From assembly GCA_030248215.1 (NCBI GenBank), contig JASANG010003003.1:1-64000 (forward strand): a stretch of 64,000 bases of DNA. The letters are read 5' to 3'. Origin of the DNA: Enoplolaimus lenunculus (taxonomy: Eukaryota > Nematoda > Enoplea > Enoplida > Thoracostomopsidae). Under the pieces are notes generated by a model. It worked only from the letters and a program-made list of their open reading frames with translations, was not told the DNA's origin and ran no database searches. Positions 1 through 10,965 of the stretch are shown in pieces. Position 1 is the first letter of the stretch. Every line of letters begins with the position of its first letter. The position numbers and the translations under genes were made by a program.

Positions 1-3000
1 GGGACAGTAGGACAGCGGGACAGTAGGACAGCGGGACAGTTGGACAGAGGGACAGAGCGACAGCTGGACAGTGGGGACAGCGGGACAGCAGGACAGTGGG
101 ACAGCAGGACAGTGGGACAGTGGGACGGAAGGACAGCGCGACAGTCGGACAGCGGGACAGTGGGACAGCGGGACAGTAGGACAGCGGGACAGTGGGACAG
201 AAACCTAGGACAGTGGGACAGCAGGACAGTGGGCCAGCGGGACAGTAGGACAGCGGGACAGTAGGACAGCGAGAACAGTAGGACAGCGGGACAGAAGGGA
301 CAGAGGGACAGCGGGACCACAGTGGGACAGTTGGACAGCGGGACAGTGGGACAGTGGGACAGCGGGACAGTGGGACAGCGGGACAGTAGGACAGCGGGAC
401 CGTAAGACAGTGGGACAGAAGTACAGTAGGACAGCGGGACAGTGGGACAGTAGTAGGACAGCGGGACAGTAGGACAGTAGGACAGCAGGACAGTGGGCCA
501 GCGGGACAGGAGGACAGCGGGGACCAAGAAGGACAGCGGGACAGTAGGGCAAAGGGGCGGGGCGGGACAGCAGGACAGCCCTCTGGGACAGCAGGACAGT
601 GGGACAGTGGGAGACAGGACAGCGGGACAGTAGGACAGCGGGACAGTGGGACAGCGGGACAGTAAGGCAGCCGGGAGAGCTGGACAGAGGGACAGCGGGA
701 CAGTAGGACAGCGGGACAGTGGGACAGCAGGGGGACAGCGGGACAGTAGGACAGCGGGACAGTAGGACAGTAGGACAGCGGGACAGTAGGACAGTGGGGA
801 CAGGTAGGACAGTAGGACAGGCGGGGGACAGTAGGACAGCGGGACAGACTGGGGACAGCGGGACAGTAGGACAGTAGGACAGAACCCCAGGACAGCGGTT
901 GGACAGTGGGACAGGGGGGGGCAGGCCAGCGGGACAGTAGGTCAGCGGGACAGTAGGACAGTAGGACAGCGGGACAATAGGACAGTGGGACAGTCGGACA
1001 GTAGGACAGCGGGACAGTAGGACAGCGGGACAGTCCCCCCCCGGGACAGTAGGACAGCCCGCGGGACAGAACCGGGGCGCGACAGCGGGACTGTGGGACA
1101 GTAGGACAGCGGGACAGTGGGACAGCGGGACAGTAGGACAGTAGGACAGCGGGACAGTAGGACAGTAGGACAGCGGGACAGTAGGACAGCACGACAGTGG
1201 GACAGAGGACAGCGGGACCTGCGACAGTGCCGGACAGCGGGACAGTGCCCCCCCCGGACAGTGGGACAGTGGGACAGCGGGACAATAGGACAGTGGGACA
1301 GTCCCCCCCCAGGACAGCGGGACAGCCGGGAGGACAGCGGGACAGAAGGACAGTGCGGATAGTGGGACAGCCCGCAGGACAGCGGGACAGTAGGACAGCG
1401 GGGCAGTAGGACGGCGGGACAGTGGGACAGTGGGACAGTAGGACAGCGGGACAGTAGGACAGAGGGACAGTGGAACAGTAACCCCCCCCCCGGACAGTGG
1501 GACAGGAGGACAGCGGGTCAGCAGGACAGCGGGACAGTAGTACAGCTGGACAGTAGGACAGCGGGACAGCCCCCCGCTGGGACAGTGGGACAGTGGGACA
1601 GCGGGACAGTAGGACAGCTGGACAGCGGGACAGTACTACAGCAGGACAGTGGGACAGCGGGACAGTAGGACAGTGGGACAGTAGGACAGCGGGACAGTGG
1701 GACAGCAGGACAGTGGGACAGTGGGACAGTGGGACAGCGGGACAGTAGGACAGTAGGACAGCGGGGAGAGTAGGACAGCGGTACGAGTGGGACAGCAGGA
1801 CAGTAGGACAGTAGGACAGCGGGTCAGTAGGACAGCGGGACAGTGGAACAGTAGGACAGTGGGACAGTAGGACAGCGGGACAGTGGGGCAGCAAGGCAGC
1901 CGGGACAGTAGAACTGCTGGACAGTAGGACAGCGGGAAAGTGGGACAGTGGGACAGCGGGACAGCTGGGAAATAGTGGGGGACAGGAAGGCCGAGCGGGG
2001 AGACCCACAGTAGGACAGCGGGACAGTGGGACAGCGGGACAGGGGGACAGCGGGACAGTAGGACAGTAGGACAGCGGGACAGCTGGGACAGTGGGACAGT
2101 AGGACAGCGGGACAGTAGGACAGCGGGGACAGAGGACAGCGGGACAGTAGGACAGCGGGACAGTGGGGACAGCAGGACAGTGGGACAGCGGAACAGTAGG
2201 ACAGCGGGGACAGTAGGACAGCGGGACAGTAGGACAGTGGGACAGCAGGACAGTGGGCCAGCGGGACAGTAGGACAGCGGGACAGTAGGACAGCGGGACA
2301 GTAGGGCAGCGGGACAGCAGGACAGTGGGACAGCAGGACAGTGGGACAGGACAGCGGGAGAGTAGGAGAGCGGGACAGTGGGACAGCGGGACAGAGGAAC
2401 ACAGCGGGACAGTGGGACAGTAGGACAGCGGGACAGTAGGACAGCGGGACAGTGGGACAGCAGGACAGCGGGACAGTAGGACAGCGGCACAGTAGGACAG
2501 TAGGACCAGCGGGACAGTAGGACAGTGGGACAGTAGGACAGTAGGACACCCGGGACAGTAGGACAGCGGGACAGTGGGACAGCGGGACAGTAGGACAGAA
2601 GGACAGAGGGACAGCGGGGACAGTGGGACAGCAGGGCAGCGGGACAGTAGGACAGCGGGACAGAGGGACAGTAGGACAGCGGACAATTGGACAGTGGGAC
2701 AGAAGGACAGCAGGACAGTAGGACAGATGGACAGGGAGGACAGTGGGACAGTAGAACAGCGGGACAGTAGAACAGTACGGACAGTAGGACAGTAGGACAG
2801 CGGGATAGTAGGACAGCGGGACAGTAGGACAGCAGGACAGGGGGACAGTAGGGCAGAGGACAGCGGGACTAGGACAGCAGGACAGTGGGACAGTAGGACA
2901 GTAGGACAGCGAGTGGGACAGTAGGCGCGGGGGACAGTGGGACAGTGGGACAGTAGGACAGCGGGACAATAGGACAGTGGGACAGTAGGACAGCGGGACA

Positions 3001-4180
3001 GGAGGACAGCGGGACAGTAGGACAGCGGGATAGTGGGACAGCAGGACAGCGGGACAGTAGGACAGCGGGACAGTAGGACAGTGGGACAGTGGGACAGCGG
3101 GACAGTAGGACAGCGGGACAGTAGGACAGCGGGACAGTGGAACAGTAGGACAGTGGGACAGTAGGACAGCGGGTCAGCAGGACAGCGGGACAGTAGGACA
3201 GCTGGACAGTAGGACAGCGGGACAGTGGGACAGCGGGACAGTGGGACAGCGGGACAGTAGGACAGCTGGACAGCGGGACAGTACTACAGCAGGACAGTGG
3301 GACAGCGGGACAGTAGGAAAGTGGGACAGTAGGACAGCGTGACAGTGAGACAGCAGGACAGTGGGACAGTGGGACGGTAGGACAGCGGGACAGTAGGACA
3401 GTAGGACAGCGGGAGAGTAGGACAGCGGTACAGTGGGACAGCAGGACAGTAGGACAGTAGGACAGCGGGACAGTAGGACAGCGGGACAGTGGGACAGTAG
3501 GACAGTGGGACAGTAGGACAGCGGGACAGTGGGACAGCAGGACAGCGGGACAGTAGAACTGCTGGACAGTAGGACAGCGGGATAGTGGGACAGTGGGACA
3601 GCGGGACAGTGGGACAGCGGGACAGGAGGTCAGCGGGACAACGGGACAGTAGGACAGCGGGACAGTGGGACAGCGGGACAGGGGGACAGCGGGACAGTAG
3701 GATAGTGGGACAGTGGGACAGCGGGACAGTAAGACGGTAGGACAGCGGGACAGTAGGACAGTAGGACAGTGGGACAGTGGGACAGCAGGACAGTGGGACA
3801 GCGGGACAGTAGGACAGCGGGACAGTGGTACAGTAGGACAGCGGGACTGTGGGACAGTAGTACAGCGGGACAGTAGGACCCCGGGACAGTGGGACAGCGG
3901 TACAGTAGGACAGCGGGACAGTCGGACAGCGGGACAGTGGGACAGCAGGACAGTAGGACAGCGGGACAGTGGCACAGCGGGACAGTGGGACATCGGGACA
4001 GTAGGACAGCGTGACAGTAGGACAGCGGGACAGTAGCACAGTGGGACAGCAGGACAGTGGGACAGTAGGACAGTGGGACAGTAGGACAGCGGGACAGTAG
4101 GACAGTGGGACAGCGGGACAATGGGACAGTGGGACGGTAGGAAAGCGGGACAATGGGTTAGTAGGACAGTCCCGCTGTCC
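1..4180. repeat. GGACAGYR 8-bp minisatellite array
   Basis: More than 4 kb of head-to-tail 8-bp units, mostly GGACAGCG, GGACAGTA and GGACAGTG, with scattered one-base slips. Eight is not a multiple of three and the reverse-strand unit contains no stop, so several reverse frames stay open for hundreds of codons and give spurious Cys-Pro-Thr-Val-Pro-Leu-Ser peptides. The first ~1.6 kb is more degenerate and interrupted by runs of C; the rest is more homogeneous. This is satellite-like DNA, not a gene. The array starts before the window, so its true length is unknown. Confidence 0.97.
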
Positions 4181-4250
4181 TACTGTCCCGCTGTCCTACT
4201 GTCCTGCTGTCCCACTGTCCCACTGTCCCACTGTCCCGGGACAGCGGGAC
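4168..4250. repeat. Inverted segment at the edge of the minisatellite
   Basis: At about 4168 the minisatellite switches strand: GTCCCGCTGTCC-type units (the complement) run to about 4235, then one or two units in the original sense follow before unique DNA. The junction can fold on itself. It marks the right border of the array. Confidence 0.9.
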
Positions 4251-4265
4251 GGCCCTCAGCGTAAC

Positions 4266-4545
4266 ATGGGCCTCCCGAAATCCCAAAATCCCACCTTCGA
4301 CTATATTCTGAAATCCCAAAATCCCACCTTCGACCATATCCCGAAACCCAAAAATCCCACCTTCGACTATATCCCGAAATCTCAAAATCCCACCTTCGAC
4401 CATATCCCGAAACCCCCAAATCCCACCATTGACCTTATCCCGAAATCCCAAAATCCCAAACTCCCACCTTCGACCATATCCCAAAATCCCAAAATCCCAC
4501 CATCGACCTTATCCCAAAATACCAAAATCCCAGAATCCCACTGTG
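4266..4545. repeat. CCCGAAATCCCAAAATCCC minisatellite, block 1
   Basis: Tandem units of about 33-44 bp built on CGAAATCCCAAAATCCCACC followed by TTCGACCATATC. Variants lose or gain a CCCAAAAT step. Open frames across it are repeat artefacts. The same unit returns at 5735-6060. Confidence 0.93.
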
Positions 4546-4550
4546 AATAG

Positions 4551-5715
4551 TTCGTGATTTCGGATGCTCAATGAAACCACCAACTCCGCGTTTCAGGTCC
4601 GTATTCCAATGACGCTATTCGCTCTGGTACAATAATGCAGTCGTTTCTCCTTTTATTCCCCCCAGCACCGCAATAAAGCTATATACCAGTAAAGCACAAG
4701 TACCGAATATGATAAGTAAACAAGTAATATGCTTATACTGCCGACCTTATGTTCTCCGAATGTGCCGAAAGTTCCTTTGTTAGGTGCTTTCCGCACGTCA
4801 ACTACGATATCCTTAACCCTGTTATTCCACTAAGTCACTAGCTCACACTGTACAAACAAATGCAAACGTAACGTGACAACCCAAGTTCTCCGTAAATCCC
4901 CAAGTAACTGTACAAATCCCCAGTAAATCCCAAGTATCTCCAGCCGAAACTAGCCCCGCTAGAATCGACTTATCCCGAGTAAACCCAAATAAAATCCCAA
5001 GATCTCCGTTAACACATTCCCCAAGTAATCCCCGAGTTCCCCTGGTACTACCCGTAGGCTCCGCGCTATGCGCTTTTATAAATGATTCCCTGGTTTACGC
5101 CTGTTTCACCGTAGGCTCACATTGAGCTACCGTGACTGTTATTCAAGTACTATTCCAATAAGTTAAGTCTCCCGAATGCCTATGCCAATCAAGCAATGCA
5201 AATAATATCGGCCAAACTGTAAATGCAACAAATATAAAACGCCAAGAAAAATCACCGCAATTCCAACTTCTCCACGTCAAGACTGATTTCCTGACCTGGC
5301 TCCCCTATGGGTGTCTCGACCTAATTTGCATTTCATACCGAGCATGTGCTCCGTAGACGCAATGCAAATTCCGGTCAAGACTCTCAACAACAACAACATA
5401 CTACCTGTCCGCCACAAACAACAACAACAATAAACGCGCACATGTCATGATGACATAGCCTAGCTATGTCATTGTGCGCAAAAACAGCCTGCACCAATAT
5501 ACAGCATTAATCAATGGCCACGCAGGACACTGAGTAACGTTACCTTGCGGACACAGCCGCCATGCATAGATTTTTATAAATTTTACGCCGTTTAGCAACG
5601 CCTAAGCCTAACTTAAGTTCTAAGAGAGACTAGGCGGAGCCGGGGACTCCCTTAAGGTGTGGTTTTAGGTTTGGTTTTAGTTCTGTTTTAGTTTTTAGGT
5701 TGAAATATATTTAAG
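4551..5715. other. Non-repetitive spacer between two minisatellite blocks
   Basis: No convincing coding exon, RNA gene or transposon ends. It contains short CAA-rich runs near 5390-5430 and the imperfect inverted repeat listed separately. Being bracketed by two blocks of the same minisatellite, it may be an insertion into one ancestral array, or a separator between two independent expansions. Confidence 0.5.
5436..5479. repeat. Short inverted repeat (hairpin)
   Basis: The 17-base right arm GCTATGTCATTGTGCGC pairs with the left arm starting GCGCACA and ending ATGACATAGC; the left arm carries a 7-base bulge. No run of T or coding context follows, so no regulatory role can be assigned. Confidence 0.7.
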
Positions 5716-5734
5716 TGTGGCACAGCCACCTACA

Positions 5735-6060
5735 CCCACCTTCGACCATATCCCGAAATTCCAAAATCCCACCTTCGACCATATCCGAAATCTCAAAATC
5801 CCAAAATCCCACCTTCGATCATATCCCGAAATCCCAAAATCCCACCTTCGAAATATATCCCAAAATCCCAGAATCCCACTTTCTACCATATCCCGAAATC
5901 CTAAAATCCCACCTTCCACCATACCTCGAAATCCATAAATCCCAAAATCCCACCTTCGATCATATCCCGAAATCCCAAAATCCCAAAATCCCACCATCGA
6001 CCTCATCCCGAAATTACAAACCTTCGACCATATCCCGAAATCCCAAAATCCCATCTTCGA
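5735..6060. repeat. CCCGAAATCCCAAAATCCC minisatellite, block 2
   Basis: Same unit as at 4266-4545 (ATCCCAAAATCCCACCTTCG then ACCATATCC), about nine degenerate units. The open frames running through both strands are by-products of the repeat. Confidence 0.92.
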
Positions 6061-6169
6061 CCAGACATCAAATTCTTATGATGGGATGGTGGAATTTTGG
6101 GACTGCAGCGAGGTTTACATGGGCCTATGTGCCGATACTAATACAAAATTGATGCCTTAATACAACTTG

Positions 6170-7535
6170 TACAAAGGAATGAAAAAAGATTTTGGCGTTT
6201 AGAGAATGTTTTTAAAATTAATGCGCTAGAAATGCTCATCTATAAAAATTTAAGCAAAATATATATTTTGCCGGTACCTACAGTAGTGTTAAGTATATTT
6301 TTGACGGGACTGCCGGGACAGCTCTGTTTCAGGAAACATACATGCTTCGACGCTGTTCCGATATATTTACCGACCCAGCAAAAACATAGGATTGAAGCTG
6401 TTTCGACCAACTCTGCGAAAACATGGGCTTGAAGCTGTCCCAGCTGTTTCGACCCACCCAGCAAAAACATAGGTTCGAAGCTGTCCTGACCGACCCAGCA
6501 AAAGTATAAGGTCCAAGGCCGATGTACTAAAGAGGACATTTTGAAAATCCGCGGATATCACCCGGGAAATTGGGATTTTGGGTAATTGGAATATTGCAAA
6601 ATTCGGATAACCCGGGAAATTGGGATTTTGGAAAATTAAGATATTACTCGGGAAATTCAGATTTTGGGCGCAGCGTTTTTCGCTCGGTATTTTGGGAATT
6701 TGGGATATTACCTGGGAAATTCAGATTTTGGGAAATTAAGATATTACTTGGGAAATTCAGATTTTGTGCGCAGCGTTTTTCGCTCGGGATTTTGGGAAAT
6801 TGGGATTTTGGGCTCAGCGTTTTTCGCTCGGGATTTTGGGAAATTGGAATTTTGGGAAATTGGGATTTTGGGCGCAGCGCTTTTCGCTCGAGATTTTGGG
6901 AAATTGGGATTTTGGAAAATTGGGATTTTGAGCGCAGCGCTTTTGGCTAGGAATTTTGGGAAATTGGGATTTTAGGCGCAGCGCTTTTCGATCGGGATTT
7001 TGGGCGCAGCGCATTACGCTCGAGATTTTGGGAAATTGGGATTTTGGGCGCAGCGTTTTTCGCTCGGGATTTTGGGAAATTGGGATTTTGGGAAATTGGG
7101 GCTTTGGGCGCAGCGTTTTTCGCTCGGGATTTTGGTAAATTGAGATTTTGGGAAATTGGGATTTTGGGCGCAGCGTTTTTTGCTTGGTATTTTGGGAAAT
7201 TGGGATTTTCGGAAATTCGGATATTACCCGGGAAATTGGGATTTTCGTACCGTTTTTCGCTCAGGATTTTGGGTTTGGGAAATTCGGATATCACCCGGGA
7301 AATTGGGATTTTAGTTGCAGCGTTTTCTGCTCGGGATTTTTGGAAATTGGGATTTTGGGAAATTGGGATTTTGGGCGCAGTGTATTCGCTGGGCAGATTT
7401 AGGACTTTGGAACAATAAAATTTCGGTAACCCCTCACTTAACGGGTCGGGTGAAATTGTTCGTTTGTACTACTTAACACATGTTTGCCGCAATTTTATTT
7501 TACTTTGCTCATATAATTTAAATGATATGTGGAGT
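6170..7535. repeat. Left copy of a segmental duplication, split by an array
   Basis: Positions 6177-6620 and about 7450-7532 match 8595-8985 in order: AGAATGTTTTTAAAATTAAT, GCGCTAGAAATGCTCATCTA, the CGACCCAGCAAAA motif repeats, then GTTCGTTTGTACT and TTTGCTCATATAATTTAAAT. The left copy is longer because the GGGAAATTGGGATTTTGGG array lies in its middle. No coding potential is seen. Confidence 0.85.
6560..7405. repeat. GGGAAATTGGGATTTTGGG minisatellite array
   Basis: About twenty units of GGGAAATTGGGATTTTGGG, many followed by CGCAGCGTTTTTCGCTCGGG, others by ATATTACCCGG. The second form contains the palindromic core GCGNNNNNCGC. Smaller clusters of the same unit occur at 8190-8290 and 8855-8910. 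Confidence 0.93.
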
Positions 7536-7676
7536 TTTCCCTTTGAAAAATTAGGTTACCCTTCGGAAACCAAATCCTGGCAACGCCCCTTTTCGGAATG
7601 CACTATTTTTTGTATAATTTTAAGAATACACAATAACTGTGTTTAATATAATTTCAATATAGACGCTAATTGCCTA

Positions 7677-7970
7677 GTGGGGGTCGGAGGGCACAACACC
7701 TTTGAGAACACAATAAAAACAACTTCCCGAGGTAAAACCTTCCATCCCCCCCATAGGCTCCGTTTTAAATTACGTTGTCAGAGGGGCTGCCGCCCCCCTG
7801 AACCCCCCGCAATTTTAAGGGACCCTAAGCAGGATGGAGCCAATGCCTCCAAACCCCCCGCACTAAAGCGGTTCTCCCACTTAAGCTGCACAGACACAGT
7901 CCAAAAATTTTGCTCAAACAATGAATTGCTTTGCGCGGGGGTTTGGGGGTTGACAGCCCCTTGAAAACGC
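7677..7970. repeat. GC-rich inverted-repeat element
   Basis: Two G/C-run blocks face each other: GAGGGGCTGCCGCCCCCCTG (7779-7798) continuing into AACCCCCCGC, and GCGCGGGGGTTTGGGGGTTG (7935-7954) continuing into ACAGCCCCTTG. Together they enclose about 130 bp. This is typical of a small foldback element. No coding role is likely. Confidence 0.5.
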
Positions 7971-8589
7971 AATTAAAGGAAATGTTTTTTATGTTAGCAA
8001 GTTTCTCAAGTACGGGAGAATCAAATGTGCCAATTTGGCTATAAAGCGGGAAAGCCTTCTTGCGTCCGTCTGTCTATGGTTCCGTCAAGCTTACGCCCGA
8101 CACAAAGTATACACCTTAACTCCTTCCAGGATATTTGGATTTCGCAAGGAAAATTGGCATATGACACGTGATACTGCTAGTTTGGGAAATTGGGATATTA
8201 CCTGGGATATTGCAATTTTGGGACACTGGGATGTTACCCGGGAAATTAGGATTTTGGGAAATTGGGATATTACCCGGGAAATTGGGAGGGACATGTTCTA
8301 TACCTGGGTCTACCCAAATTGCTTGGACCTCCGGCTAAAATTTTCCCGGAACAGGAGCTGTAGGTCTATTTAATGTAGAAGTCTTAAGCAGGCCTCCGAT
8401 TGTACAACTGAAACCACGATTTGAAGAACAAACGTAAATGCTTTGTAATTGTTTCAGGCTGAGTAAATTTGTCATTTTTCTGTGTTGACGTGTTATCAAT
8501 TCAACCAACATTTACAAAAATAGTATTTTTTGGGTTACCAGAAAATTTTGTTATTTGCGCAGATACTAAAAAATGGATACTAGCATGTG

Positions 8590-8990
8590 CAAACGAATGA
8601 CGAAAGATTTTGGTGTTTGGAGAATGTTTTTAAAATTAATGCGCTAGAAATGCTCATCTATAAACATTTATAAACAAAAAATATTTTTTGACGGCACAGT
8701 AAGTCCGCCCAACAAAAATATAGGTTCGAAGCTGTCCCGACCGACCCAGTCAAAACATAGTTCGAAAAGTGTCCCGGCTGTAACGACCGAACCAGCAATA
8801 GTAAGGCTCAAGGTCGATGTCTAAAGAGGACCTTCCGAAAATCCGCCGATATCACCCAGGAAATTGGGAAATTGGAATATTGCAAAATTCGGATAACCCG
8901 GGAAAATCAATTGTCCGTTTGTACTGAATTGACACATATTAACTGTATTTTATTTTACGTTGCTCATATAATTTAAATGATATCCCCTCA
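8590..8990. repeat. Right copy of the segmental duplication, unexpanded
   Basis: Matches 6177-6620 plus 7450-7532 (for example GAATGTTTTTAAAATTAATG and TGCTCATATAATTTAAATGA). Between the matching halves it has only about two GGAAATTGG units instead of the 0.85-kb array of the left copy, so it shows the locus before expansion. Confidence 0.85.
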
Positions 8991-10850
8991 AAACATGAGC
9001 CGTGTCTTTTATAACCGAGTAGACACTAGTTGTTAAATTCATCATGCGTTTTCCGTACCCGTATATTATACCATAGCAATTCACAACCATAACCGTTAAC
9101 TTAAAAATAAAATATGTGCTACAATGACGGGAACTTACACCGATTTTCAACGGCCAAATCGCTTTACATGCAATCGTGTCCGAATAGTTAATCCCACGTG
9201 CAGGTTTTCAGCGATATATAACACTAATAAAGCAGTGGTTCATAGTTCGCGCAAAACTAAGAGTTTGAAACTATATTTAAGAAAGGGTATACCTATTTTT
9301 AACGCTCATAATGAATACGCAAAAACACTTTTACTGTCAATCGTCGGCACAAACATTGCCATATACTTTACATAGAATAACCAAGGCAAGCAATCACGTA
9401 AAAACATTCTGAAAAAACGTGATATAAAACTGCAGTAGCTGACTACAACCTGTAAAAGCGTCCAATTCTCCCATATCCTATAACAGAAACTTCGCAGAAA
9501 TATACTCCTACAAGTATAGCAATAACTAAGGTACATATATATTATACCTGCATATTATCTCCAGGTTGACTTCATACCATTATTGGGCAACCGAAATCAG
9601 TTTCCGTCGTTTTCACTATCGGCTTACATACTGCTATAGGTAACTTTATATAGCAAGTGGCTCCTGTTGCAATAACAAAAAAATGCAACAGCTTTTAGTC
9701 GAAATGCTTCAAAAACTTACAGATTTGACTCCCGCTTGCGAGACATGTTTAACATTCTGGGAAAACCAAACAACAGAACTGTTCAGCCATAGTTCATTAT
9801 AGCAGTCGTTCCACTGGGAACCAGAAGGACTTACAGACTGGTAGACTGATGTTTCGATTGAGGTTTTAATAGTAGACGGCCCCCAATATTGAACATGGGC
9901 CATGTATTCAATCAATCCATATCAAATATTTGGTCAATATAAAACAACAATCAAAAACCACAACAAAAACCTGAAAAATGACAACGGAGACGTTCAGAGT
10001 ATATATCACAGATCGTTACGAGAAGCAAACAAAAGGCGTTAAAAAGCCAATGATGGACAAACACAAAAAATTTTCGCATTCAGTTCAAAGCTCCAAACAT
10101 AATGATTAGCAAAGTAATAGTTGAAACTGAAAAAACTGGTTAGTAAATACGAAAAAATTACAAATGTAGAACAATCAGATATACATATCTTCACAAATTT
10201 CTGTTACCACCAGGGTGCGACAGGCCGTTGTTTTTATCCAAGTACAATGATGGTTTTGAAATAACGTCTCTTGTCTCAAAATGTGGCTCAGAAGTTTAAC
10301 TAAATTTTGAAGCTAAACTTCAGTGGTCTGAAATTCAGATACCTAACACATCTCTCCGCCAATGAAAATCATTTCGTATTACGGTTATGCACTGCTCGAG
10401 TTCATGTTTTTGTTGGTGAGAAATTTAATTCCTGTTAAATGTCTGTGCGTATATTGTTATTAGAAGCAAAAAGAAACAAACTACGATTTGTACACATACA
10501 CAAAAACAGTAAAAATGAGATTAAAAACAATATTATGAAGCCATTTAAAATGAAGCCATTTAAATGGCGCATTAGTTAAAGCCACATCCTAGCTAAGCTG
10601 TTGTCGTCTGTAGATAGCAATTTGAAACTAGTAAGTATAGCACACCAGACCAGTTCCAAAACAAGAGCAAACCACCAAAACTTCAAATTCACTAATTCAA
10701 ACCTTAGCAAGACCTATCATCAAATGAAAACAGACTTGAACTCGGTCAAAAATATTGTCTATTACTCAATTAGCGTAAGGTGTAGATCCATAAAAACTGA
10801 CAACCAAAAACAGCAGGGTAGCATTTAGTTGGTGTTCTACTAGAAAAAAA
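8991..10850. other. Intergenic, nothing supported
   Basis: AT-rich sequence with only short open frames lacking homology, codon bias or splice context. No transposon ends recognised. It lies downstream of the rhomboid gene and upstream (by coordinates) of the minisatellite zone. Confidence 0.5.
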
Positions 10851-10965
10851 TTCAATTTTTATTCCTACATAGTTCTGGTTCATTATTCGAAACTCTTATT
10901 TCCTGGTTCACCCTTATATACTACCGACGACAACCAGACATACCTCAAGAGACACAGACACCCCT

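Noticed and set aside
205-4153. Long open frames of 115-381 codons on the minus strand with CPTVPLSR-type repeats
   Set aside because: They are produced by the 8-bp minisatellite, exist in several overlapping registers, and have no flanking gene structure.
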